64,000 bases of DNA, taken from the NCBI RefSeq assembly GCF_018403245.1, contig NZ_BOSH01000008.1, forward strand, positions 248,001 to 312,000, in the 5' to 3' direction. The first letter of the stretch is position 1; each line of letters starts with the position of its first letter. The position numbers and the translations under genes are program-made. This DNA is from Paenibacillus sp. J2TS4 (GTDB taxonomy: Bacteria; Bacillota; Bacilli; Paenibacillales; NBRC-103111). Positions 43,117-50,791 of this stretch are shown one piece after another. Below the pieces are notes generated by a model. It did no database searches, was not told the DNA's origin, and saw nothing but the letters and a program-made list of their open reading frames with translations.

Positions 43117-44247
43117 TTAAGCCAGCTGCAATACGCTCTTGGCAGCAAACCAACCGGTTAGACGGTGGTTAATTTGCTCTTCGTTCAAGTCGGCAAATAA
43201 ATTCTCTGCGATGATCATATCGTAAAGCCGTTCCATCGGCTCTCTTTTGTCTTCTTTTTTTGCTTTGGCGTCATTCTTTAGCACATCCCACGTCCCAAGG
43301 ACAAACTGACGGGAATCGATATCCTGCTTAGTAAAATAATGATTAAGCCTGTCTACATCCTCCAAAAATCCGGATCCGAAGCGCACTTCCGCCTCTCCGC
43401 GCAGAAGGGCTATCTCCGCTTCATACATCGGCCGCTCGCCTTGGTCGGATTTCCCGCCGATCCAAGGGGTTTCGAGAATCATCGGCAGATGCTGAAGCTT
43501 CTCATGCTTAACGACAGCGCTCATCGTCTCGAAACCGAGATAACCCGCTCCTACGGGAGCATGGCGGTCCTTGCCCGCTCCACGCGGATTCTTGCTGTCG
43601 TTCAGGTGGACGACAGCAAGCCTGTCCAACCCAACGACCCGATCGAACTCCTCCAGCACTCCGTCAAGATCGTTGACGATATCGTAGCCGGCATCGTGAA
43701 TGTGGCACGTATCCAGGCAAACGGATAACTTATCGTTACTCCCCACCTTATCGATAATAGCCGCCAATTCCTCGAAGCTCCGTCCGATTTCTGTTCCTTT
43801 ACCGGCCATAGTTTCCAAGGCAATATGAACGTCCGTGTCTTTAATTCCATCGAGCACTTCATTAAGCCCTTCGGCAATTCTAGCAATTCCGTATTCGGCA
43901 TCTTTATCGGTATAAGCTCCAGGATGAAGAACGATATTCCGAACACCCAAATAATGAGTCCTCTTAATTTCCTCCTGAAGAAACCGGACGGCAAGCTCAT
44001 AAGTGCCTTCCTTATAGGAACCCAGATTGATTATATAGGGGGCATGGACGACAATTTCAGGAATCCCGTTCTGCTCCATTATTTTCAGGCCTTCCGGGAC
44101 AAACATGTCTTCGATCGGCTTTCTTCTCGTATTCTGAGGCGCTCCGGTATAAATCATAAACGAGCTGGACCCGTACGAAACAGCTTCCTCTGCCGCGCAC
44201 AGCAGCCCTTTAGGCGAACAAGAAACGTGCGAACCTATTTTTAACAT
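43117..44247 (-). CDS. nfo: Deoxyribonuclease IV (endonuclease IV) with C-terminal extension
   Basis: A 376-residue AP endonuclease of base-excision repair. The catalytic domain (about 1-285) contains the AP_endonuc_2 blocks 'VRNIVLHPGAY', 'IALETMAGKGTEIG', 'LSVCLDTCHIHDAGYD' and 'VVHLNDSKNPRGAGKDRHAPVGAG', supplying the zinc ligands (His, Glu, Asp, His). About 90 further residues, not in E. coli Nfo (285 residues), form a charged, helical tail (NDAKAKKEDKREPMERLYDM). The ATG at 44247 follows GAGGGAGAGG. Confidence 0.93.
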   Translation of the reverse strand: MLKIGSHVSCSPKGLLCAAEEAVSYGSSSFMIYTGAPQNTRRKPIEDMFVPEGLKIMEQNGIPEIVVHAPYIINLGSYKEGTYELAVRFLQEEIKRTHYLGVRNIVLHPGAYTDKDAEYGIARIAEGLNEVLDGIKDTDVHIALETMAGKGTEIGRSFEELAAIIDKVGSNDKLSVCLDTCHIHDAGYDIVNDLDGVLEEFDRVVGLDRLAVVHLNDSKNPRGAGKDRHAPVGAGYLGFETMSAVVKHEKLQHLPMILETPWIGGKSDQGERPMYEAEIALLRGEAEVRFGSGFLEDVDRLNHYFTKQDIDSRQFVLGTWDVLKNDAKAKKEDKREPMERLYDMIIAENLFADLNEEQINHRLTGWFAAKSVLQLA

Positions 44248-44392
44248 CGGCCTCTCCCTCACTCATTATAAATAAAATCTTGTTTCTATCTTACTAATAA
44301 ACTCGAAATAAATCCAGAAATGAGGTATAATTCTTATGGAATATCCAACTGGAATATCTAACAAGTTTTATTAGCAACGGGGTGAAGATAAG

Positions 44393-44818
44393 ATGGTCTT
44401 CCAATGGGTTCTTATATTTTGGGGGTTTGGCCTGCTGGCCTTTTTAGGGGTAGGCGGCTTCTTTATGTTCCGTAAATTTATGAAGGTCCTGCCGAAGCAG
44501 GACGGAATGTCCAAGCTGGACTGGCAGAACCATTATGTTGAAGCGTCCCGTCATCTATGGACAGAAGACAGCAAACAGTTTCTGAACCAGCTCGTTCAGC
44601 CGGTGCCCGGTCCTTTTCGCGATATTGCCAAGCATTCCATCGCTGCCAAGATTGGACAGGTTGCGTTGGAGAAGAACGCCCGGGAGGTTACCCGGGAGCA
44701 TTGTATAGAAGGTTACATTCTGGCTACACCGAGAAGGGATTACAAAGCGTTGATCACCTTTCTGGAAAAGCAGAAGATTGATTATACACCTTATTACGAT
44801 TTGCTTCATAGCAAATAA
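44393..44818 (+). CDS. DUF2621 family membrane-anchored protein (YneK-like)
   Basis: A 141-residue protein with one N-terminal membrane segment (residues 5-26) and a helical cytosolic domain; 'MSKLDWQNHYVEASRHLWTEDSK' and 'EHCIEGYILATPRRDYKALI' fit the DUF2621 family of Bacillales. Function unknown. GGGGTG lies eight bases before the ATG. A strong terminator follows. Confidence 0.8.
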   Translation: MVFQWVLIFWGFGLLAFLGVGGFFMFRKFMKVLPKQDGMSKLDWQNHYVEASRHLWTEDSKQFLNQLVQPVPGPFRDIAKHSIAAKIGQVALEKNAREVTREHCIEGYILATPRRDYKALITFLEKQKIDYTPYYDLLHSK

Positions 44819-44828
44819 TATGAAATGC

Positions 44829-44866
44829 AAGAAGGGCCGGGACGTTATCCGGACCCTTCTTTTTTA
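44829..44866 (+). terminator. Terminator after DUF2621 gene
   Basis: AAGAAGGGCCGG (44829-44840) pairs with CCGGACCCTTCTT (44849-44861) with one bulge, then TTTTTA. Confidence 0.88.
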
Positions 44867-44999
44867 TAGGTGATAGTTCGCCCTGACCCACATGAACAAA
44901 ACTTTAAAGAGGGGTTAATGCAGGCTAACCTGACGAGAAAAATTCATTAAGAGGGACAGAGTGCAGGCCAACAACGTTCGCCACTTGGGGCAATTGAAG

Positions 45000-45173
45000 T
45001 GCAAAAGTACCTCTTAATATCAAGCTTCTGCCCGTTTGGCGCAATGAAGTGCAAAAGTACCTTATAATTTAACGGAATCATCGATTTTCGTATAAACGTG
45101 GAAATTAAAGAGCATATTTGCACCTTAAGCTCAAAAAATTACAAGATCTATGGAGTTGGAGTGCATATTTGCA
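45000..45173. repeat. Four-site TGCA array, copy with short arms
   Basis: Cores TGCA-AAAG-TACC (centres 45005.5 and 45055.5), AGCA-TATT-TGCA (45116.5) and TGCA-TATT-TGCA (45167.5). Spacings are 50, 61 and 51, as in the other copies, although the flanking arms barely pair. The first two cores share GAAGTGCAAAAGTACCT and the last two share GCATATTTGCACCTTAA, giving a head-to-head dyad. It occupies the gap between convergent genes. Two extra TGCAGGC-AAC motifs lie at 44919 and 44962. Confidence 0.8.
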
Positions 45174-45219
45174 CCTTAAATTTTATACCTCGCTGTTATC
45201 GAAGGCATATCCGAATATC

Positions 45220-45687
45220 TCAATAAAAGGTCGGAATCACGCGGATATCCTGATTTAAAGTAGGCAGCTTCAAGAAGCTCCGATTAAATGTGAAAATCCG
45301 TCGAATGCGGTAGGTGAGCAGCACGACGGCCGTTGTCGCTTCACGAAGGGAATACCGGAGCTCGGGACATTGCATCAGAAAGTTTTTGGCTTCTTTTTCT
45401 ATTTGGGCATTGCCCGGAATAAGCAGTAATTTCCCGACCTCGGTAGCGCGGTCAATCGTATCGAGAAAATACTCGGCATGGGAGTAGCCATAATGATCTC
45501 TCAACCATTCATGCAGTTCAAAAATAATGTGGCTGGTCGATACGAAGGGACGATCCAAATCCTCCATATCCATAATAAACGATCTGGCTTTAATATAATT
45601 CGGATGATCCGGATTCATATAAGCCACCCAGCCGCTTTCATCTAAAAAAACAGATTGCTGGTAATCCCAACGCTCATTGACCGTCAT
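45220..45687 (-). CDS. PIN-domain protein (VapC-like) with altered acidic residues
   Basis: About 155 residues with the PIN outline: first strand 'SVFLDESGWVAYMNPDHPNY' with the early Asp, 'FVSTSHIIFELHEWLRDHYG' with the conserved Glu, and the final 'YRIRRIFTFNRSFLKLP'. In active VapC toxins the last block reads T-F-D and another Asp sits before the preceding helix; here these are Asn and Glu (LREATT). Nuclease activity may be weak or lost. The ATG at 45687 has AGGAGG nine bases upstream and overlaps the partner gene by 14 bases, a typical toxin-antitoxin arrangement. Confidence 0.8.
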   Translation of the reverse strand: MTVNERWDYQQSVFLDESGWVAYMNPDHPNYIKARSFIMDMEDLDRPFVSTSHIIFELHEWLRDHYGYSHAEYFLDTIDRATEVGKLLLIPGNAQIEKEAKNFLMQCPELRYSLREATTAVVLLTYRIRRIFTFNRSFLKLPTLNQDIRVIPTFY

Positions 45688-46051
45688 GGTCGTTTCCCTC
45701 CTCTCTGGATGCGGCAACTGGGGCCGATCCGAGCGCAAAATCATTCCTGCGGGTTAATCCATCCAGATACAGCAGCGGGTTTCTTTGCTTCTGCTCCTCG
45801 GTCAACTGGATCTTGGTCCCTGCGGGTTCCTCGTTTAGCAGGTTATGGATAGCCCGGTTAATTAATTCCTGCACCGTCGTACGCTCCCGCAACGCTTTAT
45901 GCTTTAGCCGTTCGTAATCAAGCGGCGTCACCTCTATAGAAGCATCCTCCTCCTGTGCATTTCCCGATTCCTGCTTATCTCCGATTATATTCGATGCGGA
46001 TCGCTTTACTTTATCGAACTGGGTTCCGACATACTTTTTAATTTTTTCCAT
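45674..46051 (-). CDS. Ribbon-helix-helix antitoxin-like protein (VapB-like)
   Basis: A 125-residue protein. The segment 'SIEVTPLDYERLKHKALRERTTVQELINRAIHNLL' (residues about 38-72) has the strand-helix-helix layout of RHH DNA-binding antitoxins. It has a lysine-rich N-terminal extension and a charged disordered C-terminus, which would wrap a toxin. It is translationally overlapped with the PIN gene downstream; the complex would autorepress the promoter upstream of 46051. Confidence 0.75.
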   Translation of the reverse strand: MEKIKKYVGTQFDKVKRSASNIIGDKQESGNAQEEDASIEVTPLDYERLKHKALRERTTVQELINRAIHNLLNEEPAGTKIQLTEEQKQRNPLLYLDGLTRRNDFALGSAPVAASREEGNDHDGQ

Positions 46052-46200
46052 GATCTCAATCCTTTGCCCTTTATTAATTTGTTAAAAAATGCCTCCAGTT
46101 GGCAAACGACGGATTCGTCTCGCTATTTAAGCTTGTACCTAAAGCATTCGTACGTCACGATGATTTTACGACCGGAGAATGGATGATTTCTGTAAATAAC

Positions 46201-46257
46201 CAAAGATAAACGCCTGCGGCGTCCTTGATCTCTGATCAAGAAAGCCTGCTTACCGTC
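46201..46257 (+). repeat. Hairpin repeat family B, copy 2 (variant)
   Basis: GATAAACGCC-TGC-GGCGTCCTT with downstream GCTTACCGTCG. The inner stem is ACGCC/GGCGT, whereas the copy at 48377 has ACGGC/GCCGT: both sides changed together. The outer part resembles 48377-48427 (GATAAACG ... TTACCG-CG). Confidence 0.6.
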
Positions 46258-46293
46258 GAAATTTACCGATAACGATATTTATAAGTTCAATAA

Positions 46294-46368
46294 TTACAAG
46301 CGTAAACGGTTGTCGCCGTCCTTTAACGGCAAAATAACGTTTCGCGGTGAATGATAAGTATGATATTA
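46294..46368 (+). repeat. Hairpin repeat family B, copy 3
   Basis: Near-identical over about 75 bases to the minus-strand copy at 21854-21929: CAAGCGTAAACGG, inner stem ACGGT-TGTC-GCCGT (a G-T wobble relative to copy 1), CTTTAACGG, CGTTTCGCGGTGAAT and TAAGTATGAT. It is upstream of the plus-strand 50-residue gene, in the same sense relation as copy 1 to its gene. Confidence 0.75.
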
Positions 46369-46485
46369 GGATGAATCTTATAAATTCTTATCATTTAAAA
46401 ATAGGGAATAAGAAAAAAGAGAGAGGGGAAGCTAACGGGAAAAGGGCCATATAATTATGAAATTATAACTAGGGGGAATAGAAGT

Positions 46486-46638
46486 ATGGAAAGCATTTGG
46501 ATCTATATCAAGCAGCATTGGTTCCCTCTTATATTGTTCGCCGGAATATGCTATGCCATTTACTGGGTGTGCACGCATAGAGATGAATTAATGATTTATC
46601 ATGACAAGCAAAAAGGCAACGATGACAGCCCTTCATAG
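46486..46638 (+). CDS. 50-residue single-pass membrane protein
   Basis: ATG at 46486 with AGGGGGA eight bases upstream; the stop is TAG at 46636-46638. The protein starts MESIWIYIKQHWFPLILFAG and has one hydrophobic segment (about 11-28), then a polar tail (HRDELMIYHDKQKGNDDSPS). The good ribosome site, codon structure and membrane pattern support a real gene, although it is short. Family unknown; it could be a small regulatory or toxin-like membrane peptide. Confidence 0.65.
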   Translation: MESIWIYIKQHWFPLILFAGICYAIYWVCTHRDELMIYHDKQKGNDDSPS

Positions 46639-46712
46639 AACTTCAGGAGGATTTTTTCCTGGTCTCGCTTTCTTTCTGCCGTCTGTAATGGAAATTGCCT
46701 CCTAAAAAGCAT

Positions 46713-46895
46713 AAAAGACATGCGGAAGTGCATGTCTTTTGGTGGTAATCCAGTAAACATCAAAGAAGACATGCAAAACTGCACGTCATTCTCAATCAAA
46801 AGGGGAAAAATAGCCAAATAGCTAAATTCACCTGCATGTTTGCATGTCATTAGCCGATTCTAACTTATCTTCTGCCAAAGACCTGCACATTTGCC
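46713..46895. repeat. Four-site TGCA array, copy 3
   Basis: P1 arms AAAAGACATGC / GCATGTCTTTT (46713-46740, centre 46726.5); P2 GACATGCA-AAAC-TGCACGTC (centre 46777.5); P3 TGCA-TGTT-TGCA (centre 46838.5); P4 TGCA-CATT-TGCC (centre 46889.5). Spacings are 51, 61 and 51. It lies between the small membrane gene and the pur operon terminator. Confidence 0.82.
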
Positions 46896-46954
46896 GGTTC
46901 TTCTTACAGTGCTTTCAGCGAACACTCTTAGACTATAGAGGCTGACCATTAGAA

Positions 46955-47020
46955 AGAGCAGCCCTTGGCAGGACTGCTCTAATGTGAGAAGGAGCACCCT
47001 AAATCGGCACCCGCCTTCTC
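46955..47020 (-). terminator. Double hairpin ending the purine operon
   Basis: Just past the purD stop: GAGAAGG (46986-46992) with CCTTCTC (47014-47020), then AGAGCAG (46955-46961) with CTGCTCT (46974-46980), followed on the minus strand by TTTCT. The second is the likelier terminator. Confidence 0.7.
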
Positions 47021-47022
47021 GG

Positions 47023-48282
47023 CTATACCAACGCTTTCTTCGCAATATCGGTGCGATAATGCTTCCCTTGGAAACGAATTTTATCTGCATCTGCGTAGGC
47101 CTTGGCTCTCGCTTCCGCAATATCCCGGCCGAGGCCGACAACTCCGAGGACCCGTCCTCCATTCGTGACGGGCTGACCGTCCCGGATTGCCGTTCCGGCA
47201 TGAAAAACGAGCGAATCCGTTACTTCTTCCAGCCCTTCGATCGGCAGCCCTTTCGGGTAGGAGCCTGGATAGCCCTCGGAAGCCAAGATGACGCATACCG
47301 CCGCTTCCTCGCTCCAGTGAATTTCGATTTCATCCAATCGTCCTTCGAGACTGGCCAGAATAATCTCCAGCAGATCCGTTTGCAGTCTCGGCAGGACGAC
47401 CTGTGTTTCCGGATCTCCGAAACGGGCATTGAATTCAATCGTTTTAGGACCTTCCTCGGTCAGCATCAGGCCAGCAAAGAGAACGCCCCGGAAAGGCCGG
47501 CCTTCCTGGACCATCGCTTTAGCTGTCGGTTTGACAATCGTTTCCCAAGCCTCTTCAACGACTGAAGCAGGAATATGAGGAACCGGCGAATACGTCCCCA
47601 TCCCCCCTGTGTTGGGACCTTGATCCCCATCAAATACCGGTTTGTGGTCTTGCGAAGGAACCATTGGACGCACGACATCTCCATCCACAAACGCGAGCAG
47701 CGACATCTCTTGCCCTTGAAGGAATTCTTCAATCACTACCTGGTTACCGGATTTACCAAAAACCTGGTCGATCATAATATCGTGAAGCGCCTTTTCCGCT
47801 TCCAATCTCGATTGAGCCACGATGACACCTTTGCCAGCGGCGAGGCCATCGGCTTTGATCACAATGGGAAGCTCTTGCGTGCGCAAATAAGCCAAAGCTT
47901 CGTCATAGTTATCGAATGACTCATAAGCAGCCGTCGGAATGTTGTATTTTTTGAGCAACCGTTTGGTGAATACTTTGCTGCCTTCAATCTCCGCAGCATT
48001 CTTGCGCGGACCGTAGGCCCGGATATTAGCCGCTTCCAAGTGGTCCACAAGGCCTGCGGACAAAGGATCATCCGGAGCGACAAACACCAGATCTATCTGC
48101 TCACGCAGGGCAAAGCCTGATATGCCTTCAAAATCATTCTCTTCTATCGGAACGCACTCCGCTATCCGGGAGATTCCCCCATTGCCGGGCGCACAATAGA
48201 GCTTGCTTATTTTAGGGCTTCGTTGTAAAGCCCATAGAATCGCATGTTCACGGCCACCGCGGCCAATTACCATTACCCGCAC
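47023..48282 (-). CDS. purD: Phosphoribosylamine-glycine ligase
   Basis: A 419-residue GAR synthetase, step two of purine synthesis. The N-terminal 'VMVIGRGGREHAILWAL', ATP-grasp blocks 'GLAAGKGVIVAQSRLEAEKAL' and 'VIEEFLQGQEMSLLAFVDG', 'GGMGTYSPVPH' and 'IEFNARFGDPETQVVLPRL' (metal-binding Glu/Asn) are canonical. The start is GTG at 48282: GGAGGT lies eight bases upstream, whereas the longer frame begins in the repeat region. It is the last gene of the operon; a 273-base gap with a hairpin repeat separates it from purH. Confidence 0.96.
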   Translation of the reverse strand: MRVMVIGRGGREHAILWALQRSPKISKLYCAPGNGGISRIAECVPIEENDFEGISGFALREQIDLVFVAPDDPLSAGLVDHLEAANIRAYGPRKNAAEIEGSKVFTKRLLKKYNIPTAAYESFDNYDEALAYLRTQELPIVIKADGLAAGKGVIVAQSRLEAEKALHDIMIDQVFGKSGNQVVIEEFLQGQEMSLLAFVDGDVVRPMVPSQDHKPVFDGDQGPNTGGMGTYSPVPHIPASVVEEAWETIVKPTAKAMVQEGRPFRGVLFAGLMLTEEGPKTIEFNARFGDPETQVVLPRLQTDLLEIILASLEGRLDEIEIHWSEEAAVCVILASEGYPGSYPKGLPIEGLEEVTDSLVFHAGTAIRDGQPVTNGGRVLGVVGLGRDIAEARAKAYADADKIRFQGKHYRTDIAKKALV

Positions 48283-48376
48283 CAGGGCACACCTCCATCC
48301 ATACTTCCACAAAAAGATTTCTCTGCGCGATATGTGCAGCATAGCATCAGGCTGCACGATAGTGGCCGATCATTCC

Positions 48377-48427
48377 AAGGATAAACGGCTATCGCCGTCC
48401 TTTGGACAGACGCTGCGTTTACCGACG
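48377..48427 (+). repeat. Hairpin repeat family B, copy 4, inside the pur operon
   Basis: GATAAACGGC-TATC-GCCGTCC in the purH-purD gap, with outer arms TAAACG / CGTTTA. It is read antisense to the operon. Topology matches the other copies: inner 5-bp stem within a 6-bp outer stem. Confidence 0.65.
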
Positions 48428-48555
48428 AAATAGACAAGCCGGCCGACCCGGCAACAAGCCGACAGAAGCGCACTCCTTCAGGAAACACAAAGCTTCGCGA
48501 CCTGCCAGATCGGCCAGAATTGTCAGAGTTGCATAATGGCTAACTTCTATGGTCA

Positions 48556-50097
48556 CTAATGTTTAAAATGCCTGACTCCCGTCATGATCATCGCTATGCC
48601 GTTTTCATTGGCAACCCGAATCGATTCCTCGTCCCTAATCGAGCCGCCCGGCTGAATAACAGCCGTGATTCCTGCTTGAGCGGCCACTTCCAATGTATCC
48701 CCCATCGGGAAAAAAGCGTCCGATGCGAGAACCGCTCCTTTAGCCTTCTCTCCAGCCTGCTCAATCGCTATTTTGGCCGCGCCTACCCGGTTCATTTGCC
48801 CGGCTCCTACTCCGACGGTCATATTATCGGAAGCCAGTAAAATCGCATTGGATTTTACATGCTTGACCACCTTCCAGGCGAACAGCAGCTGCTTCAGCTC
48901 TTCTTCCGTCGGCTGCCGTTCCGTAACGACCTTGAGGTCATCCTCTCCGATCCGGTACCGATCCGCTTCCTGGATAAGCATGCCGCCTTCAATAGTCGTC
49001 ACATTGAACGTTTCGCTCTGATCCGCCTTAATTTCGCCAAGCTTGAGCAGACGAATATTTTTCTTTTGCATTAAAATACTCTGAGCTTCCGGAGTAAAAT
49101 CAGGTGCAATTATAATTTCGAGAAAAATTTCATGCATTCTCCGTGCCGTCGCTTCATCGATCGTCCGGTTCGCCGCAATGATTCCCCCGTAGATAGAAAC
49201 CGGATCGGCTTCAAAAGCTTTACTATAAGCATCGAGAATAGTAGCTCCGATCCCTACGCCGCAAGGATTCATATGCTTAACGGCAACTACGGCCGGCTCA
49301 TCGAATTCCTTGACAATTTGCAGAGCGGCATTGGCATCATTAATATTGTTGTACGACAGCTCTTTGCCGTGCAGCTTCTCGGCCGTAGTAATATTGCCGC
49401 CGCCAGCCAAAGGCTCCCGATAGAACGCCGCCTTTTGATGCGGGTTTTCTCCGTAGCGCAGCTCCTGGATTTTTTCATAGGTGACGGTATACTTCTCGGG
49501 CAGAGCTTCCCCGACCTGATGGGACAAATAATTCGATATAAGCGAATCGTACGCAGCGGTATGACGGAACACTTTGGCCGCCAGACGTTTGCGTGTTTCG
49601 AGCGTAGTATCCCCTGCAGAACGGACCTCTTCAAGCACCCGGGCATAATCAGCCGCATCAACGACGACGGTGACAAAGGCGTGATTTTTGGCTGCGGAGC
49701 GAAGCATCGTCGGTCCGCCAATATCGATATTCTCAATCGCATCCCCATACGTAACATCCGGCTTGGCAATCGTAGCCGCAAACGGATATAAATTGACGAC
49801 GACCAGATCGATATAGTCCAGGCCCAGTTCCTTCATTTGCGCCTGATGCTCTTCGTTATCTCTTACGGCCAGCAGCCCGCTGTGTACATTCGGATGAAGG
49901 GTTTTGACCCGCCCGTCCATAATTTCCGGAAAACCGGTCACTTCAGAAATTCCGATAACAGGCACCCCTTCATCCTTCAACAGCTTCTGGGTCCCGCCGG
50001 TAGAAATGATTTGTACGCCTTGTTTGGCAAGCTCCGAAGCGAATTCGACAATTCCGGTTTTATCCGACACACTGATTAGAGCCCTTCGAATAGCCAT
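48556..50097 (-). CDS. purH: Bifunctional AICAR formyltransferase / IMP cyclohydrolase
   Basis: A 513-residue two-domain enzyme for the last two steps to IMP. The N-terminal IMP cyclohydrolase (ALISVSDKTGIVEFASELAK, ISTGGTQKLLKDEGVPV, 'IDIGGPTMLRSAAKNH') is joined to the AICAR transformylase ('ELSYNNINDANAAL', 'AVVAVKHMNPCGVGIG' with the Lys-His pair, 'QPGGSIRDEE', C-terminal 'MTGVRHFKH'). The length is standard. AAGGAG lies eight bases before the ATG. Confidence 0.97.
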   Translation of the reverse strand: MAIRRALISVSDKTGIVEFASELAKQGVQIISTGGTQKLLKDEGVPVIGISEVTGFPEIMDGRVKTLHPNVHSGLLAVRDNEEHQAQMKELGLDYIDLVVVNLYPFAATIAKPDVTYGDAIENIDIGGPTMLRSAAKNHAFVTVVVDAADYARVLEEVRSAGDTTLETRKRLAAKVFRHTAAYDSLISNYLSHQVGEALPEKYTVTYEKIQELRYGENPHQKAAFYREPLAGGGNITTAEKLHGKELSYNNINDANAALQIVKEFDEPAVVAVKHMNPCGVGIGATILDAYSKAFEADPVSIYGGIIAANRTIDEATARRMHEIFLEIIIAPDFTPEAQSILMQKKNIRLLKLGEIKADQSETFNVTTIEGGMLIQEADRYRIGEDDLKVVTERQPTEEELKQLLFAWKVVKHVKSNAILLASDNMTVGVGAGQMNRVGAAKIAIEQAGEKAKGAVLASDAFFPMGDTLEVAAQAGITAVIQPGGSIRDEESIRVANENGIAMIMTGVRHFKH

Positions 50098-50179
50098 CCG
50101 CTCATCTCCTTATCTATAAAATGTGCAATAAACTAAAGCTTCCGTCCTTCATTCTGAAAGAAAGGTTCCATGTACTCGG

Positions 50180-50791
50180 CTATGAGCGCTGAACCCTGCG
50201 TCCATCCAACCGGACCCGATCTTCGCGGATCCATTGGATGACTTCCGGATACAGCTCATGCTCCAGCCGGTGAATGCGCTCGGTCAACGTATCTAACGTC
50301 TCTCCTTCACGAATGTCCAGCGCCCGCTGAGCGATGATCGGCCCGGTATCCATTCCTCCATCCACATAATGGACGGTCACTCCAGTGACTTTGGCCCCGT
50401 GCTCATACGCCTGCTCTATCGCGTTTAACCCCGGGAAAGCAGGCAGCAGCGAAGGATGAATATTAATCATCCGGCCGTAATAAGGCCGAACCAGTGTATC
50501 CGTGATCAGTCTCATGTAACCGGCCAATACGAGAAGATCGATGTTGTGTTCCTTCAACCGATGGACAATCTCGCTCTCGTACTCTTCCCGGGAAGCGAAC
50601 TGCTTCGGACGAAACACGAAGGAGGGGATCCCCTCCTTCTCGGCTCTCTCGACGACAGCGGCCTGCGGCTTGTCGCATACTAGAAGAGCGATCCGCACAT
50701 CGAGCCGTCCGGCCTTCACCGCATCCGCTATCGCTTGAAAATTCGATCCGCTGCCCGAGGCAAATACGGCAATCGTTAAAGGCTTGCTCAT
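50180..50791 (-). CDS. purN: Phosphoribosylglycinamide formyltransferase
   Basis: A 203-residue 10-formyl-THF-dependent GART. Motifs are 'IAVFASGSGSNFQAIADAV' (phosphate loop), 'MINIHPSLLPAFPGLNAIEQA' (catalytic Asn-His) and 'GVTVHYVDGGMDTGPIIAQ' (Asp). The ATG overlaps the purM stop by four bases (ATGA), and GGAG is inside the end of purM. Confidence 0.96.
   Translation of the reverse strand: MSKPLTIAVFASGSGSNFQAIADAVKAGRLDVRIALLVCDKPQAAVVERAEKEGIPSFVFRPKQFASREEYESEIVHRLKEHNIDLLVLAGYMRLITDTLVRPYYGRMINIHPSLLPAFPGLNAIEQAYEHGAKVTGVTVHYVDGGMDTGPIIAQRALDIREGETLDTLTERIHRLEHELYPEVIQWIREDRVRLDGRRVQRS

Larger units (their letters stand above)
46052..46485. other. Divergent intergenic region with two family-B hairpin repeats
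   Basis: About 430 bases between the antitoxin-like gene (minus) and the 50-residue membrane protein (plus). It contains two copies of hairpin repeat family B (46201-46257, 46294-46368) and an AT-rich promoter zone near 46370-46480. No other gene is visible. Confidence 0.6.
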
